From: Leucobacter rhizosphaerae
GTDB taxonomy: Bacteria; Actinomycetota; Actinomycetes; Actinomycetales; Microbacteriaceae
Direction of reading: 5' to 3'
Assembly: GCF_022919175.1 (NCBI RefSeq)
Contig: NZ_CP095043.1
Coordinates: 3,162,001 to 3,226,000, forward strand
Length of the DNA stretch: 64,000 bases
This document shows positions 1-9,969 of the stretch, in pieces. A program made the translations under genes and the position numbers. Numbering within the stretch: position 1 is the stretch's first letter; the number at the start of each line of letters is the position of its first letter. Below the pieces are notes generated by a model. That model was not told the DNA's origin. It was given only the letters and a program-made list of their open reading frames with translations, and made no database searches.

Positions 1-139
1 GGGGTCTACTAAGGGCGGTCAGCACCCAGTGCGCGCCCGCTCCGACCCGCCGAGGCGGGCGAGTCTACCCGATCCGACACCCGTCGGGCAGCGCATTGAC
101 GGGGGGCGGGTGCAGGTCGAGACTGCTGAGTACGGGAGA

Positions 140-1788
140 ATGGTCTCGGAACCCGAGAGGAATGCTGTGCAGGACGCGGAGATGTTCAAGCTTCTGGTCG
201 AAGCGGTCGAGGACTACTCGATCTTCCTGCTGTCCCCCGACGGTGAGGTCAGTAGCTGGAACCGAGGCGCAGAGCGCATCAAGGGCTACGAGGAGACCGA
301 GATTCTCGGCACATGCTTCTCCCACTTCTTCACCGCGGACGATCGCGAGAACGGCATCCCCGAGCAGATCCTCGACGAGGCGCGGCGCCACGGTCGGCAC
401 GAGACCGAGGGCTGGCGGGTGCGGAAGGACGGATCGCACTTCTGGGCGCGGGCGACCCTGAATGCGGTGGAGGATGAGCAGGGGTCGCTCATCGGTTTCG
501 CCAAGATCACCCGAGATGTCACGGCCGCGAGGGAGACTTCGCGGGCGCTGCGCACCGCCGCGCTCACGGATCCGCTGACGGGCATGTGGAACCGGACCGC
601 GTTCCTCGATGAGCTCGATCGCTGGGTCGCGACGGACAAGGTGTTCGCCGCGAGCATCATCGATCTCAACGGCTTCAAGCTGGTCAACGACTCCCTCGGC
701 CACGCCGCCGGCGACACGCTGCTGAAGTCGTTCGCCGAGCACCTGCACGATGCGGCCTCCGGGGGATCATCGCGGCCCGACTGGGCGGCGATGAGTTCGC
801 CGTTGCCGCGCAAACGCATGAGGGCTATGCCTGCGACGACTTCGTGGAATTGCTCGCGGAGGCGGTGCGCAAGCCGGTCATGCTGGGCGACGCGCAGTCG
901 GAGGTCTCCGCGAGTGTCGGCGTCGCCTGCTTCCCCGAGGACGCCACCAATGTGTCAGAACTGCTCGCGCGTGCCGACGCCGCCATGTACGAAGCGAAGG
1001 ACACGCAGTCCGAGCACCCCGTGACCTACCGTGAGGGACTGCTGAAGCGTTCGGCCTCGCGGAGATTCCTCGATCGCGAGATCGCCGGCGCGATCGGCCG
1101 CGGCGAGTTCCAATTGCAGTACCAGGTGCAGACGTCTCTGCGCGACGGGGCGATCGTCGGGCGCGAAGCACTGATCCGGTGGCATCACCCGGTGCTCGGC
1201 ACGCTCTACCCGGGAGAGTTCATCTCGCTCGCCGAGGCGAACGGGAGCATCATCGAGCTCGGTCGATGGGTGCTCGCCCAGGCCTGCTCCGACGCCGCCG
1301 GCTGGCCGGACCGGACGCGAGTCGCGGTCAATATCTCGGCCCTGCAGCTCCGCGATGCGGACTTCGCATCCACCGTTGCAGAGGCGCTGAGGTCGAGCGG
1401 GTTGGATCCCCAGCGGCTCGAACTCGAGATCACGGAAACCACGCTCATCCGCCAGCGCACCGAGGTCGTGGACGTATTCGCGCGGCTGCAGGCGCTGGGA
1501 GTGAAGATCGCGTTGGACGACTTCGGAACCGGGTTCTCCTCACTGGACACCCTGCTCGCCTTTGCGTTCGACCGCATCAAGATCGACCGGTCGGTGCTGC
1601 ACGCCAGTCTGCAGCCCTCGCGCACCCGGAGCGTGCTGCGCGCCATCCTGGCGCTCGGTCACGCGCTGACGACGACGGTGCTCGTCGAGGGGGTGGAGAC
1701 TCAGAACCAACTCGAGCTCCTGCGGGGGGAGGGGTTCGACGAGATCCAGGGATTCTTCGCCGGTCGCCCCGTGCCGAACGCGACATGA
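140..1788 (+). pseudogene. PAS-GGDEF-EAL cyclic-di-GMP protein, frameshifted
   Basis: With one frameshift repaired this would be a 549-residue cytosolic cyclic-di-GMP turnover protein. An N-terminal PAS domain (about residues 10-130, including SSWNRGAERIKGY) is followed by a GGDEF cyclase domain (about 140-300) and a C-terminal EAL phosphodiesterase domain (about 310-549). The frame from 140 runs through LTDPLTGMWNRTAFLDEL, then breaks near the G-run at 761-765. The next frame resumes exactly with RLGGDEFAVAAQ (GGDEF at 784-798). The EAL domain keeps EALIRWHHP, ELEITE and DDFGTGFSSL. Adding one G to the run restores a single frame, so the lesion is either a real one-base deletion or a consensus error in a homopolymer. 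ATG 140 is preferred because the PAS domain begins soon after it; upstream in-frame residues look non-coding. Confidence 0.8.
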
Positions 1789-1819
1789 ATGCGGCCAGCG
1801 GAGCGGAAGGAGACCAGCG

Positions 1820-3334
1820 ATGACCACCGTGCTCGTCACCGGAGCGACCGGCTACGTCGGCGGGCGGCTCGTGCCGCGATTGCTGGACGCCGGGTACGAG
1901 GTCTCCGTGCTCGTGCGGTCCGCCTCGAAGCTCGTGGACGTGCCGTGGGCGGCCGAGGTCTCCATCATCGAGGGGGATCTGCTCGACGCCGACACGGTCT
2001 CGCGCGCCTGCGAGGGGATCGATGTGCTGTACTACCTGGTGCACGCGATGGGATCCCGGGGCGACTTCGAGGCGGCCGAGAGCCGCGCCGCCTGCAACGT
2101 CGCCGGGGCCGCGCAGGCCTGCGGTGTGCAACGAATCGTGTACCTGGGTGGACTCTCCCCGGCGACGCCGAAGCTGTCGCGCCACCTCACCTCGCGGAAG
2201 CGGGTGGGGGAGATCCTGCTCGACTCCGGTGTCCCGACCGTGGCGCTGCAGGCCGGGGTGATCATCGGTTCCGGATCGACGTCGTTCGAGATGATCCGGC
2301 ACCTGACCGAGGTCCTGCCCTACATGCCCGCTCCGAAATGGGTGCGCAACTTCATTCAGCCGATCGCGGTGCGCGACGTGCTCCACTACCTCGTCGCGGC
2401 GGCGGAGCTTCCGTCGTCGGTCAGCAGAGCCTTCGACATCGGCGGGCCCGATGTGCTGCGCTACGGGCAGATGATGAACGGATACGCCGTCGAGGCGGGA
2501 TTGCCCCAGCGGCCCATCGCGGCGCTGCCGGTGTTGACCCCGTGGCTCGCATCGCAGTGGGTGAACCTGGTGACTCCGATCCCGCGTCGCCTGGCGATCC
2601 CGATCATCGCGTCGCTGCAGCACGACTGCGTCATGGCGGATCACGACATCGACGAGGTCATCCCACCGCCCGAAGGCGGGCTGACCGGCTATCGGCAGGC
2701 CGTTCGCCTGGCCCTCGCCAAGATCGACGCGGGCGCGGTGGAGACCACGTGGCAGAACGCCTCCGTGGTCGACGCGCCGAGCGATCCGCTGCCGAGTGAT
2801 CCGGACTGGGCGGGGCGCACGGTCTACACGGACTTCCGCGAGCGGCGCACGAGCGCGGCTCCTGATCGCCTGTGGGCCATCGTCGAGGGCATCGGCGGAG
2901 CGAACGGGTGGTACTCCTTCCCGCTCGCGTGGGCCGCTCGAGGGTGGATGGACAAACTCGTCGGCGGGGTCGGACTGCGACGCGGCCGAAGGCACCCGCA
3001 GCACCTCAACACGGGCGACGCACTCGACTTCTGGCGGGTCGAGCGGCTGGAACGGGGGCGACTGCTCCTGCTCCGAGCGGAGATGAAGGTGCCCGGGCTC
3101 GCCTGGCTCCAGATGGAGGTGCTCCCGGACGGCACCGGGTCCCAGTACCGTCAACGCGCGATCTTCTTCCCGCGGGGACTCGCCGGTCGACTGTACTGGT
3201 TCGCGATCCTCCCGTTCCACGGCGTGATCTTCAACGGCATGGCGAATCGGATCACGGCCGCGGCAGGGCAGCGCACGGTGCCGGCCCGGCCAGACCAGGC
3301 TTCAGGGGCGGCGTCGGACGAGCACGTGAAGTGA
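1820..3334 (+). CDS. SDR family NAD(P)-dependent oxidoreductase with DUF2867 domain
   Basis: This 504-residue protein starts with an extended/atypical SDR Rossmann fold; the nucleotide-binding motif is TGATGYVGG at residues 7-15. The first 310 or so residues resemble NAD(P)H-binding nucleoside-diphosphate-sugar epimerase-like proteins (YLVHAMG, RIVYLGGL). From about residue 335 a DUF2867 domain follows (DRLWAIVEGIGGANGW, then FWRVERLERGRLLLLRAEMKVPG). This two-domain architecture is common in Actinobacteria and its substrate is unknown. It starts 31 bases after the cyclic-di-GMP gene, behind a GGAAGGAGA ribosome binding site, so the two may be cotranscribed. The long antisense reading frame across it has no recognisable motif. 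Confidence 0.85.
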   Translation: MTTVLVTGATGYVGGRLVPRLLDAGYEVSVLVRSASKLVDVPWAAEVSIIEGDLLDADTVSRACEGIDVLYYLVHAMGSRGDFEAAESRAACNVAGAAQACGVQRIVYLGGLSPATPKLSRHLTSRKRVGEILLDSGVPTVALQAGVIIGSGSTSFEMIRHLTEVLPYMPAPKWVRNFIQPIAVRDVLHYLVAAAELPSSVSRAFDIGGPDVLRYGQMMNGYAVEAGLPQRPIAALPVLTPWLASQWVNLVTPIPRRLAIPIIASLQHDCVMADHDIDEVIPPPEGGLTGYRQAVRLALAKIDAGAVETTWQNASVVDAPSDPLPSDPDWAGRTVYTDFRERRTSAAPDRLWAIVEGIGGANGWYSFPLAWAARGWMDKLVGGVGLRRGRRHPQHLNTGDALDFWRVERLERGRLLLLRAEMKVPGLAWLQMEVLPDGTGSQYRQRAIFFPRGLAGRLYWFAILPFHGVIFNGMANRITAAAGQRTVPARPDQASGAASDEHVK

Positions 3335-3386
3335 CCCCATCACGGGGCCCGAGCAGCAATTCCCCTGGTGTGCACGGAGACGCCGG

Positions 3387-3396
3387 ATGATATCAT
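3387..3396. promoter_or_regulatory. 10-bp perfect palindrome upstream of the LRR gene
   Basis: ATGATATCAT is a perfect dyad in the roughly 250-base gap between the SDR/DUF2867 gene and the LRR surface-protein gene. It is AT-rich against a GC-rich background, so it could be an operator or part of a promoter. No regulator is assigned. The rest of the gap (3335-3581) shows no other gene. Confidence 0.2.
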
Positions 3397-3581
3397 TGGA
3401 GGCATCCCCGAGGAAGGGGAAGCTTGCATCAACAGTGTTCACCCGTAGGGGATCATCTCAGGAGCCGGACTCGCGGCACCGCGGGCATGGTCAGGGTGGG
3501 GCCGAGAGGCGGGCATGCTTGACGAGAGGGTGATCTCCGGGGGGAGCGCGAGTCACGAGACACCATTGAAAGAGCGACGTG

Positions 3582-6148
3582 ATGAGCGAACGACCCCGAA
3601 GTGCACGAGTGATACGTTCGGTAGTGGTCGGTCTGGCCACCGCTGTGATCGTGGGGGTGCCATTGCTGGCGCCGTCACCCGGCTTCGCAGAGGATACGCC
3701 GCCACCCTCCGCGGTCGTCGAAGATGGCGCGGCGGCGCAGGACGAAGTTGACGCTCCTCTGACGAACCTCTCCGAGCCCACCCCGACGCGGATCTCGATG
3801 CTGCGGAGGTCCTGGCCGACCCGGTGGTCATCGATCTCGAGCCCGCTCTTGCCAAGGCGGTCAATCGGACGCTCGGGCACCCGGCGACCCAGCCGGTCAC
3901 TGATGCGGATCTCGCGTCACTTGATCGACTGACCATCGCAGATTACTTCGGCGACAGCGTGTCGAGCCTCAGCGGTCTGGAGTACGCCACGAACTTGACG
4001 CACTTCACAGTGCTTCGTCAGGGCGTGAGCGATCTCACTCCGCTCGGAGATCTGCCACTTCTCGCGTCGGTGTACCTGGAGGATATGCCGGTGACGGATA
4101 TTGCTCCGCTCGCCGGCAACACGCTGACTGATCTGAGAGTCATCGGGCTTCCCATCTCGTCGCTCGATCCGATCCGGGACATGACCCAGCTGGAAGGGCT
4201 CACCGCACGGCAGATCCAGGTGGACGACTGGAGTCCGCTGTCGAGCTTGATCAACCTCACGGATCTGAACGTGGAGGGGTCCAGTTTCGCCGACGCCGAG
4301 CTGCTGCGGACCATGTCCCAGCTGGGGTACCTGATGATCTCACACAGCCAGGTCGCCGACATCGCGCCACTGTCGGTGCTGACGGAGTTGCGCTATCTCA
4401 CGATGAGCAGTCTCGCGGCGGAGATTCCCGACCTCGACGCCCTTGCACCGCTCACCGAGCTCACCGGGCTCTACGCGGCCGGCAACGGCACCCGAGACAT
4501 CAGCGGAATCGCCGGAACGACGAAACTGACCGTTCTGGACCTGGGCGACAACCGCATTCAGGACGTCAGCGCGCTGTCGGGGATGACGTCGCTGGGACGG
4601 CTGATTCTCGCGAGCAACGACGTGCGCGAGGTCGACTCGGTGCTCGGCGGCCTCACGCAACTGTATGAGATGCGGCTGCAAGACAACGCCATCGAGAGCG
4701 TGAACTTCCTCGCAGCGCAGGAATACCTCTTCGAGGTGGACATCTCAGGCAATCGGCTGCAAGAGCTTCCCGATCTCGGGTACCGGGAGATCCTGTACGG
4801 ATTCCGGGCCAACGACAACGAACTCACCCGCATGCCGTCGTTCACCGCACCGTCACTGCAAACGCTGGAGCTGAGCGGCAACAACATCACCAGCACCGAC
4901 GGGCTCCCCGAGGCTCCTACCCTGCAGTACCTCGATCTGAGCCTGAACGCGATCGTCAATTTCGATGCGCTCGCCGCGTATCCGAACCTGTATCTGTTGG
5001 ATCTCAGCGACAATCCGACGTCCGATATCGAGGTGCTGCGAAGCCTGACCGGTTTGGGTGATCTGAGCATCGACCGAATGGGCGTCACGGATCTGGGCCC
5101 TGTCGCTGCACTGACTGGCCTCAGCATGTTGCGCGCTGCGGGGAATCAGATCTCCGACCTGACGCCGCTCACGGGCCTCACGGGCCCGTATTCGATCTCG
5201 CTTGACGACAATCAGATCTCGGACCTCTCCGCACTGGCCGGGACCACGACCCTGTACGAAGTGTTCCTCGACAACAACCAGATCACGGACGTGTCCGCAC
5301 TCAGCGGGAACGCATACCTCTCCGTGCTGTCTCTGCGGCAGAACCGGATCGCAGACATCTCACCGCTCGCGTCGATGTCGAACCTCGGCGAACTGTACCT
5401 GGACGGCAATGAGATCACCGATCTCAGTCCGCTCCCCGCATTCGAATACCTGGAGTCGTTCAGCGCGCAGTCGCAGCGAATCCCCGGGAGCACCGTCTTC
5501 GTGCCGGCGGGTGCCGACACGTTCACCACGGAGGACGCCCGCAGCGTGCTGGGTCTCGGAGGGGAGTCGATCTCGCTGCAGCCCTCCGGCGGGGATGGCG
5601 GCATCCTCACCTGGAACGGGCTGACCGCGGCGGACACCTCACTCACTGCTGGATTCGCGAGCGCGGACGGTGCGTTCACCGGGGAGATCGTGTATCCCGT
5701 GGTTCGTGCAGATGTCACCAGCGCCCGCGCGCTCGACGGTCGTGTCGGCGACACGCTCACCCTTCCGCTGACGGTGACCGAGGGGTTCCCGCTCGTCGAT
5801 CTCGCACTCGCCGACGCCCCCGACTGGGTGCGCATCGACACTGATGGGGTGCTCGTCGCACGGCCCGAGACGGCCGGCAGCTGGACGGTCGAGCTTGCGG
5901 CGATCGACACCTGGGGCAACCGGATCGAGGCCTCCGTGCGGATCACCGCGGTCGGCAGTGCCGATCCGGACGCCCCGGGGGGCGGGGGCGGCTCGCAGGA
6001 CACCGGGGCTGGATCGGGGGATGGAGGCCCCCGCGGGGGAATCCTCTCCGAGACCGGCGCGACGGTCACGATCCTCCTGGCCTCCGCAGCCCTGCTGATT
6101 GCGCTCGGTGCCGCTGCCGCCTGGCGCAGACGGCAGCTCACGCGGTAG
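3582..6148 (+). pseudogene. Leucine-rich-repeat surface protein with LSETG sorting signal, frameshifted
   Basis: With one base restored this is an 855-residue secreted, wall-anchored protein of internalin style. The first frame (ATG 3582, or GTG 3579) gives a signal peptide with hydrophobic core SVVVGLATAVIVGVPLLA and a likely cut after PGFA. It then breaks at the C-run 3781-3784. The next frame continues with DADLDAAEVLADP and about 20 LRRs of 21-23 residues with the pattern LxxLxLxxNxIxDxSxLxxL. A beta-sandwich-like region follows (GDTLTLPLTVTEG), then a Gly-rich linker and LSETG (6044-6058), a hydrophobic segment and the basic tail RRRQLTR, which together form a sortase signal. GTG 3824 would be the start of the downstream frame alone, but that product would lack a signal peptide. 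Either a true mutation, phase variation or a sequence error would explain the break. Confidence 0.8.
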
Positions 6149-6244
6149 ACGTCCGATGTCGGCGAAGATCACCGCACCCGCGCTGGACCCGAAGACCTGC
6201 TCGGGCATCGGGTGCTCGGGATCCCGAGTCTCTAGACTGAACAC

Positions 6245-7540
6245 GTGGCAGAAGGGTGTCGTGGGGGTGTTCCGGGCAACCGGGGGCGGCAGAGGGTGCC
6301 CCGCAGCGGTCCAGCGCCGCGCGGACGACGCGCGATCACGGCCGCTGCGGCCGTCGGTCTGCTGCTGTCGCTGCTGACGGCGTGCACGGGAGACGGGGCC
6401 GTGCGGGACTTCGCCGCGGCGTTCGCCGATGACCCGGCAGTCGCCTCGTTGGAGCTCACGAGCCACGACAATCAGCCGTTCACCGGGGGAGTGAGCGGTG
6501 ACGTGGTCGCCGACGACGAGCTGACGGACGAGGAGTTCGCAGCGCTCGTCGCCCGGGTCTCGGACTACACCGCCGCGCATGGCACGACCATGCGCGGTCG
6601 CGTCACCGTGGTCGGTCCCGATGTTTCCCTCCCCGTCTCCGGAGTCACGACCGAGGACGCGACCCGCGTGGCGTTCCTGCTCGCACTGCGCGAGCAGCCC
6701 GGGTTCGTCGCGGGATCCCTCACGGGCGACGATGCGGTGTCCCTGAGCGTGCGAGTGCTCATGGCCGACGACGCCTTTGCGGTGGCGGGTCTGGTGCCCG
6801 CGCTCGCGGATGACGCCGGCGTCGCGGGATCGATGGACGTCACCGCGCGCACCGACGACGACACCACGGTCCTGACCGACCTCTCGGAGGCCCGGCTCAC
6901 GGAAGCTGCTGCCGTCTGGTCCGCGGTGTCGCACGACGTCACGGTGTCCGGCATCCGGGCCGACGACACCGTCACCACGGTCGCGCTGGAGCACGAATCC
7001 GACCTGGCTGCGGCCGAGGCGGCCAGTGCGCAGGTGGGCTCGGTGACGCCCATCCGATTCGAGAGCGACCGGGTGCGGCTCGGCAACGCCGACGGCACGA
7101 TCGCCCGCAGCCTGCTCGGGCTCCTCGATGATCCGACTCGGGAGCTGGTGCGCTTCGTGTGGGAGTCGGAGGGTGCCGTGCAGGTCATGGCCGTCGACGC
7201 GAGTGCGGTCCCGGCGCTGGTGACGCCGGTCGGGTCGTCGGCGTCGCAGGCTGGTGCGCAGTCGGCGCACGTGCGCGCCGAGGGAGGGACCTCCGTCACG
7301 GTCGACCTTCCGCGCCCCGACGAACTCGCGACACTCACCATCGTGCTCGCCCAATTGGTCGCCGCCGACGCGGTCACCTCGATCGCCATCGGTCCGCGCT
7401 CGGCCCGGATCACCGCACCAGACGCCTCCGACGCGGAGGTCGACCGGTTCACCGAGCTGCTCGTCGAATTCGGCGATCCCGGCACGCGGGTCTGCGTCGA
7501 GCGTGACGATCGCGCGTCCTGCACCACGGTCGCGCGCTGA
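6245..7540 (+). CDS. Hypothetical lipoprotein
   Basis: This 431-residue protein has an Arg-rich N-terminus, a hydrophobic stretch (AITAAAAVGLLLSLLTAC, residues 30-47) and a lipobox LLTAC with Cys47 as the predicted lipidated residue. It should therefore be anchored to the outer face of the cytoplasmic membrane. The mature part is acidic, alanine- and threonine-rich and has no family motif I recognise. Weakly similar stretches such as VVAALVRVSDYTAAHG-like helices suggest repeated alpha/beta modules. The GTG start at 6245 follows a TAGACTGAAC stretch and lies 96 bases after the LRR gene. A later start would still leave the lipobox. Function unknown. Confidence 0.75.
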   Translation: MAEGCRGGVPGNRGRQRVPRSGPAPRGRRAITAAAAVGLLLSLLTACTGDGAVRDFAAAFADDPAVASLELTSHDNQPFTGGVSGDVVADDELTDEEFAALVARVSDYTAAHGTTMRGRVTVVGPDVSLPVSGVTTEDATRVAFLLALREQPGFVAGSLTGDDAVSLSVRVLMADDAFAVAGLVPALADDAGVAGSMDVTARTDDDTTVLTDLSEARLTEAAAVWSAVSHDVTVSGIRADDTVTTVALEHESDLAAAEAASAQVGSVTPIRFESDRVRLGNADGTIARSLLGLLDDPTRELVRFVWESEGAVQVMAVDASAVPALVTPVGSSASQAGAQSAHVRAEGGTSVTVDLPRPDELATLTIVLAQLVAADAVTSIAIGPRSARITAPDASDAEVDRFTELLVEFGDPGTRVCVERDDRASCTTVAR

Positions 7541-7560
7541 CGCCCGCGGTCCACGATCTG

Positions 7561-7893
7561 CTACCGCCCAGCCTGCCCCCTCGCCACAGCGCGCGCATCA
7601 GCCGCCGCCTCCGTCATGAGCACGATCCCGCGCGGCGTGCTCGCGCTCTCACGCATCGCCAGGATCCAGTTCTCATTCAGCGGCGGAACCCGGCTTCCGG
7701 CGAACCGGAATTCAAGTGGTACGTTCGGGCTGATCCAGAGCGCCACCGTGCCGGGTCGGTAACGGGTGCCGGTCGAGAGGTTGAGAAAGAATGACTCCCG
7801 TCGTCTGAGTTTCGAGCCCACAACCACCTTCAGATGCGCCAGACAGCGATCGTCGATTTCGTATTCATTTCCGGCATGCGTGATGTACCCCAT
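7561..7893 (-). CDS. DUF7882 family hypothetical protein
   Basis: This small 110-residue protein has the features of the short actinobacterial family DUF7882: an MGYxTxxGxEYEIDDRCLAHLK start, KLRRRESFFL, VALWISPNVPLEFRFAG and a closing segment RGIVLMTE. Family members are common in multiple copies in Microbacteriaceae and have no known role. It is cytosolic by prediction, with no signal peptide or membrane segment. It lies convergent to the lipoprotein gene with only 20 bases between the stops. The ATG at 7893 fits the usual family N-terminus. Confidence 0.8.
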   Translation of the reverse strand: MGYITHAGNEYEIDDRCLAHLKVVVGSKLRRRESFFLNLSTGTRYRPGTVALWISPNVPLEFRFAGSRVPPLNENWILAMRESASTPRGIVLMTEAAADARAVARGQAGR

Positions 7894-8016
7894 ATGCGCA
7901 CCGTGGCATAGAACAGGAAAGAAAGATAGCCCTATTCAGATCTGAAAAATGTGCCTGTTCTCGCGCGTATTCCTGCGGTTTGTACGCTGACGCGTCGTGG
8001 GAGCGCCCCGGGCCGC

Positions 8017-8379
8017 TCAACCGCGAGCCGTCTGAATGCAGTAGCTCCGGATCTCCGCGATGCTCGCGGTCTTCGCGGTGCTTGCGAATCGAAACATGTG
8101 GCTAAAGTCGAGCCGGCCGTCCTGAGATTCCAGGTACCCGTCGCACGCCGCGAGACGACCGTGCGTGAGCACTGAGATGATGACCAATCGATCCGGGCTC
8201 GAAGTCGGGTAGACATCCGCTGGAATGTCGTCGGCGGCTCCGCGGATGCGCCAGCGGGCGTCGTCGGCGAGCCGTTCCGAGCACCTCGCCTCGTCCGCCC
8301 GAGCCCACTGCGTGACGAAGTCAGTCACGATCTGCATCCGAGGGGCATTGCCGCAATCTGTCGGTCGTTCGACTTTCAT
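8017..8379 (-). CDS. NTF2-like / SnoaL-like protein
   Basis: This is a 120-residue cytosolic protein. The pattern IVTDFVTQWARADE, then DDARWRIRG and a closing SHMFRFASTAKTASIAEIRSYC matches the cone-shaped NTF2/SnoaL fold, in which such domains bind small ligands or act as isomerases. No catalytic residues can be assigned. The reading frame is open further upstream, but ATG 8379 is preferred because it has AAAGGA seven bases before it and because the upstream residues look non-coding. The 123-base gap to the DUF7882 gene downstream is AT-richer than its surroundings. Confidence 0.65.
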   Translation of the reverse strand: MKVERPTDCGNAPRMQIVTDFVTQWARADEARCSERLADDARWRIRGAADDIPADVYPTSSPDRLVIISVLTHGRLAACDGYLESQDGRLDFSHMFRFASTAKTASIAEIRSYCIQTARG

Positions 8380-8554
8380 GAGGTTCCTTTCATCGCGGGG
8401 GTATCGGGACGCATCGCGAGACCCGTGTCGCCAGTCTCCCGGGCGACCCTCGAAGGTCGCTGGGATCGCCGCGTCGAGACCCGCGTCGCGGCACGCCTCC
8501 AGCTCGTTTCTCGCGATGCGGCGAGTGCGGACACGATCCGCGTTAGGATGAGAC

Positions 8555-9769
8555 GTGCTCAGCGACCGGACGAGTCGGCCCTCGGTGCGCGAGGTGTTTT
8601 TCGCTTTTGCGAAACTCGGGCTGACGTCGTTCGGTGGTCCGATCGCCCACCTCGGATACTTCCGGGACGAACTCGTCCAGAAGCGCAAGTGGGTCTCCGA
8701 AGGGCGCTATGCGGAGCTGGTGGCCCTCTGTCAGATCCTTCCCGGCCCGGCTTCGAGCCAAGTGGGCTTCGCCCTGGGGCTGCAGCGGGCCGGGTACGCG
8801 GGGGCTCTCGCGGCATGGATCGCGTTCACCCTGCCGTCCGCGATCCTGCTGGTGCTCTTCGCCTGGGGTGCATTCGCGCTCGACGGAGCGCTCGGACACG
8901 GGCTGCTTCTCGGCTTGAAGTCCGTCGCCGTGGCCGTGGTCGCGCACGCCGTGCTGGGGATGGCGCGAACCCTCACTCCGGATGTCCGACGCATGCTGAT
9001 CGGGATCGGCGCGCTCGCGCTCGCGCTGCTCCTCCCGGGAACGGCCGGTCAGGTCTCCGCACTGCTGGCGGGGTTTCTCGCCGGCGCGATCCTCTGTCAC
9101 GGGATGTCCTCGCCGCAGCCGGAATCGTCGTCGTTCGGCGTGTCTCGAAGGGTCGCGGTGGGGGCGCTGGTGGCAGCCGTGACGGTGTTCGTCGGTCTCG
9201 CCGTGCTCGCCTCGGTCACGCAGTCGCTCGGGGCGCAGGTCGCTGCGGCGTTCTTCCGGGCGGGCGGCCTGGTGTTCGGCGGCGGACATGTGCTGTTGCC
9301 GATGCTGCTCGGCGATCAGACGGTCACGACGGGGGTGGCGTCGGATCAGCTCCTCTCGGGCTACGCTGCGGCACAAGCGGTGCCGGGCCCGCTCTTCAGT
9401 TACGCGGCGTTCGTCGGGTTCGAGCTTGCACCAGGCGCCCAGGGCCTCCTCTTGGCTCTCGTGGCCCTGGTCGCCGTCTTTCTTCCCGGCATGCTGGTGC
9501 TGCTGGCGGCGCTCCCGCTGTGGAGTCGCCTCCAGGCGTTCCCCCGCGCGGGGGCTGCACTGCTCGGGGGCAACGCCGCGGTGGTCGGGATCCTCGCCGC
9601 CGCGCTCATCACCCCGATCATCACCTCGTCGATCACGGGGTTCCCGGCACTCGGGATCGCCGCGGGTGCCTTCGTGCTATTGCAGTTCACCCGGTTGCCG
9701 GCGTGGACGGTGGTCGTGCTCGGGGCGATGGCCGGCACCGCGCTCGTCTTCCTCGGCGCCGCTGCGTAG
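8555..9769 (+). CDS. chrA: Chromate efflux transporter (CHR family)
   Basis: This 404-residue membrane protein belongs to the long-chain CHR family, which exports chromate and gives resistance. Each half shows the family signature: FAKLGLTSFGGPIAHLGYF near residue 17, and FFRAGGLVFGGGHVLLPML around residues 232-250. LPGPASSQVGFALG and AVPGPLFSYAAFVG are the matching second elements. About 10 hydrophobic segments are visible. It starts at GTG 8555. No chrB regulator lies beside it. A chromate gene near an arsenic operon fits a metal-resistance neighbourhood, though sulfate-like substrates cannot be excluded. Confidence 0.88.
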   Translation: MLSDRTSRPSVREVFFAFAKLGLTSFGGPIAHLGYFRDELVQKRKWVSEGRYAELVALCQILPGPASSQVGFALGLQRAGYAGALAAWIAFTLPSAILLVLFAWGAFALDGALGHGLLLGLKSVAVAVVAHAVLGMARTLTPDVRRMLIGIGALALALLLPGTAGQVSALLAGFLAGAILCHGMSSPQPESSSFGVSRRVAVGALVAAVTVFVGLAVLASVTQSLGAQVAAAFFRAGGLVFGGGHVLLPMLLGDQTVTTGVASDQLLSGYAAAQAVPGPLFSYAAFVGFELAPGAQGLLLALVALVAVFLPGMLVLLAALPLWSRLQAFPRAGAALLGGNAAVVGILAAALITPIITSSITGFPALGIAAGAFVLLQFTRLPAWTVVVLGAMAGTALVFLGAAA

Positions 9770-9969
9770 CGAGCCTGCTGCGCACTGTGTCAGGATGAGC
9801 GCGGAGGCCCTCCGCGAGCTCACGAGGATGCGTCCGCTCCGCTCGGAATCGGGTACTCGCGACGCGTTCATCGCGGAGCACGCCAGTGCGGCCAGCCAGG
9901 GTCTCGTCACCGCCTTCGTGGTCGATTGCGCCGATTCGACTGACATCTCCTGACGGGGCGACGAACGGG

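Noticed and set aside
1577..3220. 547-codon open frame antisense to the SDR/DUF2867 gene
   Set aside because: Arg/Glu/His/Pro-rich shadow of a clear plus-strand gene.
5639..7354. 571-codon antisense frame over the LRR and lipoprotein genes
   Set aside because: No motifs; the plus-strand genes have signal peptides and repeats.
9795..9953. Possible 52-residue protein after chrA
   Set aside because: No ribosome binding site of note and no recognisable motif; kept out for lack of support.
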